Positions 1 through 5,495 of a stretch of 5,495 bases of DNA are shown here, in pieces (within the stretch, counting starts at the first letter, position 1; the number at the start of each line of letters is the position of its first letter). The translations under genes and the position numbers were made by a program. Source of the DNA: JBDKTH01 sp964558295 (GTDB lineage: Bacteria > Planctomycetota > Planctomycetia > Pirellulales > Thermoguttaceae); the NCBI GenBank assembly GCA_964558295.1, contig CAZLDQ010000303.1:1-5495 (forward strand). Direction: 5' to 3'. The notes beneath the pieces were generated by a model that was given only the letters and a program-made list of their open reading frames with translations, was not told the DNA's origin and searched no databases.

Positions 1-51
1 GAGGAGGCCGTCACCTACCTTAGCCGCTGTGCCATTTGGGCTGAAACACTA
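1..51. other. Non-homologous flank abutting the truncated regulator; possible insertion or rearrangement edge
   Basis: Read on the minus strand as the continuation of the regulator gene, this stretch stops at once in the gene's own frame (TAG at 49-51). The other two frames also close, with TAG at 15-17 and TAA at 20-22. None of the three resembles the G-V-D-N-D-type segment that XylR-like proteins carry at this point. A point mutation or single frameshift would leave recognisable homology in one frame, so a junction near positions 45-55 is more likely. The edge of an insertion sequence is one candidate. Only one side is visible, so neither a terminal inverted repeat nor a target duplication can be tested here. 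Confidence 0.4.
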
Positions 52-681
52 CACGGCGACCTGCTCGGGCACTAGCAGATTGGCGGCAAGGCAGGCGGTG
101 AGCACTTCACGGCCGTAGTCGGTCGTCCAGGTGACCACGCCGACCGGCTTGGGCAACTCGCGGAGCCAGCGCTGGAGATCCTGTTGCCGGGCCTGCCAAG
201 ACGTGCCCGGCTGGTCGCAATGTCGGGGGCGGTAGAGGGCACAGGAGCAGCCTGCCTCGGCCAGGACATGGGCAAACCATTCGTGGTGGATTTCCACATG
301 GCCGTGTCGCAACGAGCCGACGTAGCCAAAGTGGCGAATCCCGCGATCCAACAGATGGTCGGCCGCCAATCGCGCTGCCGCATGGAGATCGCACTTGACT
401 GTGGGAAACTTCGCTTCCGGTACCCGGGCCGCCGAGATGTTGACAACTTTGGCCGGTACGCGGGCCAGGTAGCGGGCGATCTCTCGACTAGCCACCCGGG
501 CAATGACGCCGTCGCCCTGCCAGCCGCGCGGAAGCCGCCCCGGGGCCTGTTGCCCGCGAGGCTCGATCCACAAATCCCATTGCGAACGCTGCGCATAACT
601 GGCAATGCCGCGGATCAAACGTCTCCCGAAATCGGTGGACGTGTCGACCAGCAACGCTACTCGGCGTCGTTTCGCATTCAT
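49..681 (-). pseudogene. Truncated XylR-like transcriptional regulator (sugar-binding half only)
   Basis: The 210-residue product matches the N-terminal, periplasmic-binding-protein-like sensor domain of planctomycete XylR/LacI-type regulators. It has the typical opening K-R-R-R-V-A-L-L-V (residues 4-12) and the R-R-L-I-R-G-I helix (20-26). The W-Q-G-D-G-V-I-A-R segment (54-62) and F-P-T-V-K-C-D, A-A-D-H-L-L-D-R-G and H-F-G-Y-V-G (92-122) follow in the usual order. Full-length relatives are roughly 380-400 residues and end in an AraC-type helix-turn-helix. Here the frame stops after V-P-E-Q-V-A-V, so half the sensor and the whole DNA-binding domain are missing. I chose the ATG at 679-681 because the conserved domain begins there; an upstream in-frame ATG at 721-723 would add 14 unconserved residues. 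Neither start has a clear Shine-Dalgarno sequence. The fragment could still bind sugar but should not bind DNA. Family assignment is confident; loss of function is inferred. Confidence 0.82.
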
Positions 682-761
682 TGTCGCACCCAGAAACAAC
701 TCGCCCTTATTCCGCTCCCGCATCGTATCGTTCAGGACGGGACGCAGTCGCCCTTGCCCCG

Positions 762-790
762 ATTATACTGCGCCTATGGCCTGTACAAAC
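762..790 (-). promoter_or_regulatory. Candidate sigma70-type promoter of the XylR-like regulator
   Basis: On the minus strand there is a perfect TATAAT at 762-767. A weak -35 lies upstream: GTTTGT at 785-790 with a 17-bp spacer, or TTGTAC at 783-788 with a 15-bp spacer. Transcription would start near 755, giving a leader of about 75 bases to the ATG at 681. The -35 area overlaps the first copy of the repeated element, which is where an autoregulator would be expected to act. The -10 is strong; the -35 is not. Confidence 0.5.
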
Positions 791-810
791 CGTCTTACAT
801 TTTTTACGCA
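785..810. repeat. Repeated element, copy 1 (candidate operator)
   Basis: This copy is identical to copy 2 (922-947) at 20 of 26 positions: ACAAA at the left end, one matching T, and an uninterrupted 14-base core ACATTTTTTACGCA at 797-810. It overlaps and lies just upstream of the -35 of the regulator promoter on the minus strand. An AT-rich core conserved in GC-rich DNA while the surrounding sequence differs suggests a protein-binding site. Binding by the adjacent XylR-like protein or a paralogue is inference. Confidence 0.5.
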
Positions 811-921
811 CCTTAATACATCGTGCGGCGACACACGTAATCCGCCGGTCGCCATCGGCGTCATGTGCCAAGCGGTCGACGCGGCGCATGATGGTTCGCC
901 TCGCACACGTCGCGTGCACTG

Positions 922-947
922 ACAAATTCGGTCACATTTTTTACGCA
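922..947. repeat. Repeated element, copy 2 (candidate operator)
   Basis: This is the second copy, in the same orientation, with its 14-base core at 934-947 and ACAAA at 922-926. It lies 137 bp from copy 1, close to 13 turns of B-DNA at 10.5 bp per turn, so both would face the same side of the helix. It sits about 9 bp upstream of a weak plus-strand -35 candidate (956-961). DNA looping between the copies is possible but not shown. Confidence 0.5.
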
Positions 948-955
948 ACTGTGCA

Positions 956-985
956 TTGCTCCGAAGCCAAATGCGCGGCCATAAT
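956..985 (+). promoter_or_regulatory. Weak candidate promoter toward the pseudopilin gene
   Basis: TTGCTC at 956-961, an 18-bp spacer and CATAAT at 980-985 give three and five matches to the sigma70 consensus. It would produce a leader of about 225 bases before the ATG at 1219, which is long. Support comes mainly from its position directly downstream of repeat copy 2. A different promoter nearer the gene cannot be excluded. Confidence 0.22.
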
Positions 986-1044
986 TGCCGTAGTTGGGGC
1001 GAACGTCCTAGCGCGAGAAGAGAAGCGGCTTGAGCGTTTCAAAC

Positions 1045-1065
1045 GGGCAGCCGTTCGGCTTGCCC
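1045..1065. other. GC-rich imperfect hairpin in the pseudopilin leader region
   Basis: GGGCAGCC at 1045-1052 pairs with GGCTTGCCC at 1057-1065 around the four-base loop GTTC, leaving one bulged T. No run of T follows on either strand, so it is not a canonical intrinsic terminator. It may be an RNA structure in the leader of the downstream gene, or chance in GC-rich DNA. Confidence 0.25.
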
Positions 1066-1205
1066 CGAGTGTATTAGGGGACACACCTCTCTATCACCGG
1101 CGTGTGCATTCGGCGCGCACCTAGCAGGCCGTGCTCACGGTTCAGAGGTTGGTGCCGGCAAGGAACGGGAAGAGGGAGGGGGGCGTTGCGTTTTTCACTC
1201 AGTTC

Positions 1206-1210
1206 GGAGG
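1206..1210 (+). promoter_or_regulatory. Ribosome binding site that fixes the pseudopilin start
   Basis: GGAGG lies eight bases before the ATG at 1219. The upstream in-frame ATG at 1102 has no such site and would put 39 extra residues before the prepilin leader, so the 1219 start is preferred. Confidence 0.8.
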
Positions 1211-1218
1211 CATCGGTC

Positions 1219-2268
1219 ATGTGTTCATCCATTTCCTCGCGTCGCGGCTTCACGTTGGTCGAACTACTGGTGGTCATCGCCATCATCGGCATCTTAATCG
1301 CCTTGCTGCTGCCGGCCGTTCAGGCCGCCCGGGAAGCTGCCCGTCGTGCGCAATGCACGAACGGTCTCAAGCAGCTCGGGCTCGCCTTTCACAATTACCA
1401 TGACTCGTTCCGCACCTTTCCCCCCTACACCCGGGCGGGTGCGTCGATGACGAGCCTCTACAACTTGGCGAACTACTCGGCGCTGGTAACCATTCTTCCC
1501 TACATCGAGCAGAACGCGCTTTATGAGCAGGTGAAAACGGCTTCAGGCAATTTTTACTATCCTACGAATCAAAAAGTCGCGAGCGCCAGCCAGACCCCCA
1601 ACCAGATCGCACAGGCTACGGCCGTGTCCACGTTTACTTGCCCTTCCGACAAGGCTTTTCCCAGCGGCGAAAACCCCACTTCGCTCGGCACGTCGAACTA
1701 CGCGGTCTGTGCGGGGTCGAACGTGGGCTGGGGCCTGAGTTCCAGCCTCCAGAATGGCGTCTTCCGGGCCATAGTCGACACCTCGATGGCCTCCATCACC
1801 GACGGTACGTCGAATACGATCATGCTCGGCGAAATCCTCCACGGCGACAATAACACAACGGTCTATACCCGCGAGTCGGATGTCGTCGACCAGGCGTGGC
1901 CGTCGGGGCTCTACGAGTCGACCCAGCAGGGAACCATTTCCCAGGCCGCGATCGACGCCTACGGCAAGACCTGCCACGACAATTCGGGAAGCCATACCAG
2001 CGTGGCCGGCTATCGCTGGGTCAACGGCAGCTTCTATTACACCGTGTTCAACACACTCGCTCCGCCGAACTGGAAGTACCCGGCGTGCTCCTCGGTTTCC
2101 CAGAGTTATGGGGCGTCCCGGGGCGTCTATCCCGCGCGCAGCCGTCATCCAGGCGGCGTGAATCATGGCGTGGCCGACGCTTCGGTGCGGTTCGTTTCCG
2201 AGACGATCGATCTTGGGATCTACCAGGCCCTCGGGTCCCGCGACGGCAGGGAAGTGGCGTCGTTCTAG
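1219..2268 (+). CDS. DUF1559 prepilin-like (pseudopilin) protein
   Basis: A complete 349-residue protein. It begins with a short basic leader and a type IV prepilin cleavage/methylation site: G10 followed by F-T-L-V-E (residues 11-15), with Glu at the +5 position. A hydrophobic helix then runs to about residue 35, followed by the A-A-R-E-A-A-R-R segment. This predicts cleavage by a prepilin peptidase and anchoring through the N-terminal helix. The DUF1559 body shows N-G-L-K-Q-L-G-L-A-F-H-N-Y-H, T-C-P-S-D (140-144) and I-T-D-G-T-S-N-T-I-M-L-G-E (193-205). The C-terminal H-x9-D-G signature appears as H310-x9-D320-A321, with Ala replacing the usual Gly. The family is greatly expanded in planctomycetes, and the role of individual members is mostly unknown. 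The gene is preceded by GGAGG and faces the truncated XylR-like regulator. It ends 150 bp from the convergent oxidoreductase gene, so it appears monocistronic. Family assignment is very confident; cellular function is not known. Confidence 0.95.
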   Translation: MCSSISSRRGFTLVELLVVIAIIGILIALLLPAVQAAREAARRAQCTNGLKQLGLAFHNYHDSFRTFPPYTRAGASMTSLYNLANYSALVTILPYIEQNALYEQVKTASGNFYYPTNQKVASASQTPNQIAQATAVSTFTCPSDKAFPSGENPTSLGTSNYAVCAGSNVGWGLSSSLQNGVFRAIVDTSMASITDGTSNTIMLGEILHGDNNTTVYTRESDVVDQAWPSGLYESTQQGTISQAAIDAYGKTCHDNSGSHTSVAGYRWVNGSFYYTVFNTLAPPNWKYPACSSVSQSYGASRGVYPARSRHPGGVNHGVADASVRFVSETIDLGIYQALGSRDGREVASF

Positions 2269-2418
2269 TAAGCGTCTCCTTGCCGCCGACGCCCCAGGAG
2301 TTGACGCCCAAGAGGGAGCGAAAGTACCAGCCGGGCTCGTCCGGGGTTTGCGGTGTGTGGGGGAGACACAAGGATGGCACAGACGCTCGCACCAGTGCCC
2401 TCCAATGTTGACAATGTG

Positions 2419-3672
2419 TTAACCTTCGCGGATCTGGCGTGTCTGCGGGTCGAAGACTTGACGCTTGCCGGTGTCCATCGCCCGAGTGGCCATGATTACC
2501 GGAACACTGTGATAGTAGCCGGCCTCGATCGGTGCGTTGGTCGTCTTCCGGGTACGCAGGCACTGGAGCCAGTCGAGGAAGTGGTCGGGGATTTCCACGG
2601 GGTCGACGGGCGTGTCCGTCTTGGGCGACTGGCTGGGCTTGATCGCCCCAGCCGACGAATAGGTGGGCTTCTGCCAATTGGTCAGGTCGATCGTTCCCTC
2701 GTCGCCATAGATCTTCAGCACATTGCCGTTGGAGTTGCCGAAGTTGGTGGAGTAACTCACCAGGAAGCCATCGGGATAGATCCAGGTGGCCTCGCAGTGA
2801 TCAGGGCAGGTGAAGCCCTCGTCCTTCCAGGTGAAGGTGCCGCCTTGGGCCACGCAACTTACGGGGAGTGTTGCGCCGACGATGTAGTTGAACAGATCGA
2901 TGAAATGGCAGCCGAGGTTGGCGATCGGCCCATCAGTGAATTCACGGAAGCCGTACCAGCCGGTCAGGAGTTTGCTGTCGAACGGTCGCATGGGGCGGTC
3001 CATGAGGAACTCTTTCCAGTCAACGTCCTCGGCCTTGATCGGTTCGGCCTGCTGCATCCAAGAGTACCAGTAGGGCTTGCTGCCGTTGCGGCACTGTTCG
3101 ATGCGCGAGACCTTGCCGATGGCGCCCGACTCGAAGAGCTTTTTGCAGCCGGCACTGGTCTTGTAGCTGCGCACTTGGGTTCCCATCTGGACGACCTGCG
3201 GGCTGGCCTTGACCAGGTCGAAGACGCGGTTGAGCGACTCCATATCCATGGCCAACGGTTTTTCCACATAGGCGTCCTTCTTAGCCTTGATGGCCGCCTC
3301 CAAGTGCAGGCAGTGGTGGTGGTCACAGGAGGCGATCATCACGGCGTCGATATCGTCCAACGCCATGATGTCCTGGTAGGAGACGAACTGTCGTGCCGGG
3401 CGACCGTACCATTCCTCGGCCCGCGCGGCTGCCCGCTCGCGGCGCTGTCTCCAGGGGTCGCTGACGGCGGTGAATTCGACGTTCTGCTCCTTGTCGAACG
3501 GGTGAACCCCCTTCATGTGCGCATTGTAGCCGCGGCCGCCGCAGCCGATCAGTCCCAACGCGATTCGCTCGTTGGCCCCCACGATCTTGCCGTAGCTTGT
3601 TGCCGTAAACGCCATGGCGGCCCCAGCCGAAGCCGTCTTCAAAAACTGCCGACGCGAAGCGGATGATTTCAT
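2419..3672 (-). CDS. Tat-exported Gfo/Idh/MocA family oxidoreductase
   Basis: A complete 417-residue protein. The N-terminus has a twin-arginine signal, S-R-R-Q-F-L-K at residues 6-12, followed by a small-residue hydrophobic stretch to about 26; export in folded form is therefore predicted. The Rossmann domain starts at I-A-L-G-L-I-G-C-G-G-R-G, with the G-x-G-x-x-G nucleotide-binding motif at 43-48. It continues through D-H-H-H (117-120) to the family's E-K-P motif at 137-139, whose Lys is normally catalytic or cofactor-proximal. The C-terminal alpha/beta domain contains G-C-H-F-I-D-L (254-260), the usual place of a substrate-site His. Relatives catalyse NAD(P)-dependent oxidation, reduction or related chemistry on sugars and cyclitols; the substrate cannot be read from sequence. 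I chose the ATG at 3670-3672 over an in-frame ATG at 3703-3705 because of the GGAGG and the position of the Tat motif. It is divergent from the secreted beta-helix gene, which suggests a shared carbohydrate role. Confidence 0.93.
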   Translation of the reverse strand: MKSSASRRQFLKTASAGAAMAFTATSYGKIVGANERIALGLIGCGGRGYNAHMKGVHPFDKEQNVEFTAVSDPWRQRRERAAARAEEWYGRPARQFVSYQDIMALDDIDAVMIASCDHHHCLHLEAAIKAKKDAYVEKPLAMDMESLNRVFDLVKASPQVVQMGTQVRSYKTSAGCKKLFESGAIGKVSRIEQCRNGSKPYWYSWMQQAEPIKAEDVDWKEFLMDRPMRPFDSKLLTGWYGFREFTDGPIANLGCHFIDLFNYIVGATLPVSCVAQGGTFTWKDEGFTCPDHCEATWIYPDGFLVSYSTNFGNSNGNVLKIYGDEGTIDLTNWQKPTYSSAGAIKPSQSPKTDTPVDPVEIPDHFLDWLQCLRTRKTTNAPIEAGYYHSVPVIMATRAMDTGKRQVFDPQTRQIREG

Positions 3673-3679
3673 GGGAATG

Positions 3680-3684
3680 CCTCC
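3680..3684 (-). promoter_or_regulatory. Ribosome binding site that fixes the oxidoreductase start
   Basis: On the minus strand GGAGG lies seven bases before the ATG at 3670-3672. This places the Tat motif six residues from the N-terminus, as is normal for this family, and argues against the longer start at 3705. Confidence 0.8.
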
Positions 3685-3716
3685 GGTGAGTTGATACGTA
3701 CGCACGCACGCGGCGG

Positions 3717-3746
3717 CGGCCCGCGGCCGTCAAGCCGACGGGGCTT
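3717..3746. other. Cluster of overlapping small inverted repeats in the oxidoreductase leader
   Basis: Three perfect 5-bp stems lie in 30 bases: CGGCC 3717-3721 with GGCCG 3725-3729, CCGTC 3727-3731 with GACGG 3737-3741, and AAGCC 3732-3736 with GGCTT 3742-3746. The second and third share bases 3732-3741 and cannot form together. The cluster lies just downstream of the minus-strand -10 candidate, so it would be at the 5' end of the oxidoreductase transcript. It may be an operator or an RNA structure, but GC-rich DNA gives such stems by chance. Confidence 0.28.
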
Positions 3747-3776
3747 ATTGTAAACCTCGCCGAGACGGCAACGCAA
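3747..3776 (-). promoter_or_regulatory. Candidate promoter of the oxidoreductase gene
   Basis: On the minus strand TACAAT at 3747-3752 is a good -10. The best -35 is TTGCGT at 3771-3776 with an 18-bp spacer, only three of six matches. It would give a leader of about 70 bases. No other AT-rich hexamer in the leader is better. Confidence 0.35.
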
Positions 3777-3817
3777 CAGTCCTCCCACATTTGCCGAATA
3801 ACGGGAGAAAACACTTA

Positions 3818-3841
3818 CCACTTGCCGGGGCGCGGCAGTGG
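3818..3841. other. Imperfect inverted repeat upstream of the beta-helix gene
   Basis: CCACTTGCC at 3818-3826 pairs with GGCAGTGG at 3834-3841 around a seven-base loop, with one bulged T. It lies 72 bp before the ATG at 3914, in the divergent intergenic region. There is no T-run, so it is not a canonical terminator. An operator for the divergent pair is possible. I found no convincing plus-strand promoter; TATCAT at 3862-3867 lacks a fitting -35. Confidence 0.25.
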
Positions 3842-3913
3842 CATGTCGCGGCTTGGGCAGGTATCATGGGCCTATGGGGTTCAGAAACGGATTCCGGGAA
3901 AAACAGAGAAGCC

Positions 3914-5495
3914 ATGATGCCCAAATGTGTGTGGATCGGTTTAGCGGCGGCTCTAATTCTTGGCATGTCCTCCGAGGTTCGCGCCCAAGGTTTGACGCTC
4001 TATGTGGCTCCCAATGGCAATGACGCTTGGTCGGGGACCCGGGCGGAACCGGCCGAGAACGACGGCCCTTTCGCCTCAGTCGCGCGAGCACGCGATGCGG
4101 TGCGCCAGTGGAAAGCGGTCAAGGGGGGACTGCCGGGACCGGTCACGGTTCGCATTCGAGGGGGCACCTATCATCTGACCGAGACGATCACCTTCACGCC
4201 CGACGATTCCGGCACGCCATCATGCCCAATCTCCTACGAGGCATTTCCCAACGAGCGGCCCGTATTCTGCGGCGGTAGGCCGATCACCGGCTGGCAGCCC
4301 TATCAGGGCCAGATTCTCGTGGCACGACTGCCTGAAGCCTCAACCGGTTCGTGGCAGTTCCGCTCGCTGTTTGCCGACGGGCGGCGGCAGACTCGTGCCC
4401 GCTATCCCAATCTGGATCCGACCGATCCCTATCGCCGAGGGTTTCTCTACGCCGATCGGGACCGCGAAGGCTTTGGCTTGGCCGTGGGCAACATTCATAA
4501 TCCGGGCGATTGGATGGAATACCACGTCGATATCCCCGCCGACGGCGAGTATCGATTCTGGGTCTATTACGGCGCGCTGAACAAGCCGTTCGGGCGAACC
4601 GACATGGCGGGACGTACGACGCTGAGTGTGGACGGAGCAGCACCCGTCGTGCTCGAGAACCTGCCCGATACAGGCGCGTGGAGTAAGCTCCGCTGGTCGC
4701 AGACAGCCTCCGTGTGGCTAACCAAAGGCGAACACCGACTGAAGTGGCAAAATGTCAAAGGGGGCGGGCTGACGCTTGAAGCCTTCGTCTTGACCGATGA
4801 CTCTGCCTGGAAACCGGGAGCGGTCCCGATTCCCAAACCGGCCGCCGGCAAACATCTCGTTGTCATTCAAGCCGAGAACTTCATCCAGTCCCACGGCAAG
4901 CAGTTGTCGATCTCCGGCACCACGGAAGGCTCACGCACCGAGTTCTACTTCGAGCCGGGAACCTGCAAGCCTGCCTGGGCTCAGGCAGGCGATGCGGAAA
5001 TCCACGTCTTCCAGTCGTCCTCCTGTCGAGCCTTCAAGGAGATTGTCTCGCTGGTCAGCGTGGACGGGAAGACGCGACGCGTCACTCTGGGAGGCAAGGA
5101 GTGCATCACGCCGATCCGGCCGGGCGATCGGTATTTTGTCGAAAACGTCTTCGAGGAGTTGGACAGCCCCGGCGAATGGTACCTCAATCGCCACACGGGC
5201 CAACTCTTCTACTGGCCCGAGGCCGGTTTCTCCGAGAAGACTCGCGTGGTCGCCCCCGTCTTGGGACGCCTCGTGCAAGTGCTCGGCGATGCAGCGACCC
5301 AAAAGCCGGTGAACCATCTTCGATTCTCCGGACTCTCTTTTGAGGAAACCGACTATTCGCTGGACGATGGCTGCGCGGGATATGGTATGGGAAACGACGG
5401 TGTCGTCTACCTGAAAGACGCCACAGGGTGCGCGGTCGCCAACTGCACCTTCCGCAACACGGGCAAGTATGCGGTTTGTCTGGTCGGCGGTCGCG
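3914..5495 (+). CDS. Secreted GH141-like right-handed beta-helix protein with embedded CBM-like module (3' end outside window)
   Basis: The open frame runs from 3914 off the window edge (527 codons seen). The start gives a signal peptide: M-M-P-K, a hydrophobic core at about residues 5-20 and a V-R-A site at 22-24. An upstream in-frame ATG at 3866 would bury that signal. The mature protein opens with L-Y-V-A-P-N-G-N-D-A-W-S-G-T and a V-R-I-R-G-G-T-Y-H-L segment, as in GH141-like and other beta-helix polysaccharide-active proteins. S-L-F-A-D-G-R-R-Q-T-R-A-R-Y-P-N follows. Residues about 176-299 look like a CBM35/CBM6-type jelly roll (G-D-W-M-E-Y at 198-203, L-S-V-D-G, G-E-H-R-L-K-W). V-I-Q-A-E-N-F (317-323) resembles a further CBM-type start. 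The strongest family signature is at 407-435 (F-V-E-N, then P-G-E-W-Y-L-N and F-Y-W-P). Beta-helix rungs start near 466. The likely role is glycan binding and cleavage outside the cytoplasm; substrate and exact GH family are unproven. The weak AGAGAAG at 3905-3911 may serve as ribosome binding site. Confidence 0.85.
   Translation, partial: MMPKCVWIGLAAALILGMSSEVRAQGLTLYVAPNGNDAWSGTRAEPAENDGPFASVARARDAVRQWKAVKGGLPGPVTVRIRGGTYHLTETITFTPDDSGTPSCPISYEAFPNERPVFCGGRPITGWQPYQGQILVARLPEASTGSWQFRSLFADGRRQTRARYPNLDPTDPYRRGFLYADRDREGFGLAVGNIHNPGDWMEYHVDIPADGEYRFWVYYGALNKPFGRTDMAGRTTLSVDGAAPVVLENLPDTGAWSKLRWSQTASVWLTKGEHRLKWQNVKGGGLTLEAFVLTDDSAWKPGAVPIPKPAAGKHLVVIQAENFIQSHGKQLSISGTTEGSRTEFYFEPGTCKPAWAQAGDAEIHVFQSSSCRAFKEIVSLVSVDGKTRRVTLGGKECITPIRPGDRYFVENVFEELDSPGEWYLNRHTGQLFYWPEAGFSEKTRVVAPVLGRLVQVLGDAATQKPVNHLRFSGLSFEETDYSLDDGCAGYGMGNDGVVYLKDATGCAVANCTFRNTGKYAVCLVGGR

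Larger units (their letters stand above)
682..1218. other. Long divergent intergenic region between regulator and pseudopilin gene
   Basis: I found no convincing gene here. The open frames crossing it show no family motifs and are poorly initiated. It contains the regulator promoter (762-790), two copies of a 26-bp near-repeat (785-810 and 922-947) and a weak plus-strand promoter candidate (956-985). There are also imperfect hairpins, for example GGCGAC 827-832 with GTCGCC 848-853, and a longer one at 1045-1065. The last 30 bases lead into the pseudopilin ribosome binding site. No tRNA or recognised riboswitch was seen. Confidence 0.6.

Noticed and set aside
1102..1117. Near-inverted repeat of GTGTGC/GCGCAC type
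   Set aside because: One wobble pair in a six-base stem in GC-rich DNA, with no contextual support.
681..1124. Overlapping open frames across the intergenic region on both strands
   Set aside because: No ribosome binding sites, no recognisable motifs, and they cross the promoter and the repeated element.
1102..1218. N-terminal extension of the pseudopilin from an ATG at 1102
   Set aside because: It would place 39 residues before a prepilin leader that must be short, and has no ribosome binding site; GGAGG at 1206-1210 supports 1219.
1543..2166. Minus-strand open frame of 207 codons inside the pseudopilin gene
   Set aside because: Antisense shadow of a confidently assigned gene, with no motifs of its own.
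2274..2367. GTCTCC at 2274-2279 and GGAGAC at 2362-2367 as a terminator between the convergent genes
   Set aside because: The arms are 82 bases apart with no T-run. I saw no canonical intrinsic terminator in 2269-2418.
2353..3666. A 437-codon open frame on the plus strand opposite the oxidoreductase
   Set aside because: It lies antisense to a gene with clear motifs and a strong ribosome binding site, shows no family features, and long antisense frames are common in GC-rich codon usage.
3699..3720. Short tandem-looking runs (ACGC and GGC units) before the oxidoreductase gene
   Set aside because: Only two or three units each, too short to call a repeat array.
4797..5312. Plus-strand open frame in another frame inside the beta-helix gene
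   Set aside because: Its composition, rich in Arg, Ser and Pro, is typical of a shifted frame, and the true frame carries the family signatures.

Overview
The window looks like a chromosomal piece of a high-GC planctomycete, probably of the Pirellula/Rhodopirellula type. The case rests on gene content. It holds a DUF1559 prepilin-like protein with an H-x9-D(G) C-terminus, a twin-arginine-exported Gfo/Idh/MocA oxidoreductase, a XylR-type sugar regulator and a large secreted beta-helix carbohydrate-active protein. This mix is characteristic of the phylum, but no rRNA or marker gene confirms it.

Layout. Positions 1-51 are a short stretch that does not continue the neighbouring gene in any frame and may be the edge of an insertion or rearrangement. 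Positions 49-681 (minus) are the N-terminal half of a XylR-like regulator, cut off before its DNA-binding domain. Positions 682-1218 are a long intergenic region. It carries a good -10 box for the regulator and two copies of a 26-bp near-repeat with a shared 14-bp core (ACATTTTTTACGCA), exactly 137 bp apart. Positions 1219-2268 (plus) encode a complete DUF1559 pseudopilin-like protein with a strong ribosome binding site. After a 150-bp convergent gap, 2419-3672 (minus) encode a complete Tat-signal Gfo/Idh/MocA oxidoreductase, also with a strong ribosome binding site. A divergent 241-bp intergenic region with several small hairpins follows. From 3914 to the window edge (plus) runs the first 527 residues of a secreted GH141-like right-handed beta-helix protein with an apparent CBM35/CBM6-like module inside it.

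How the parts may fit together (inference). The beta-helix protein and the Gfo/Idh protein both carry export signals and are transcribed divergently from one intergenic region, which suggests extracytoplasmic polysaccharide or sugar processing. The XylR-like sensor faces the pseudopilin gene and may once have controlled it, itself, or both through the repeated element. As it stands the regulator appears broken, so any such control is probably lost or supplied by a paralogue. I saw no CRISPR array, tRNA, rRNA or complete mobile element.
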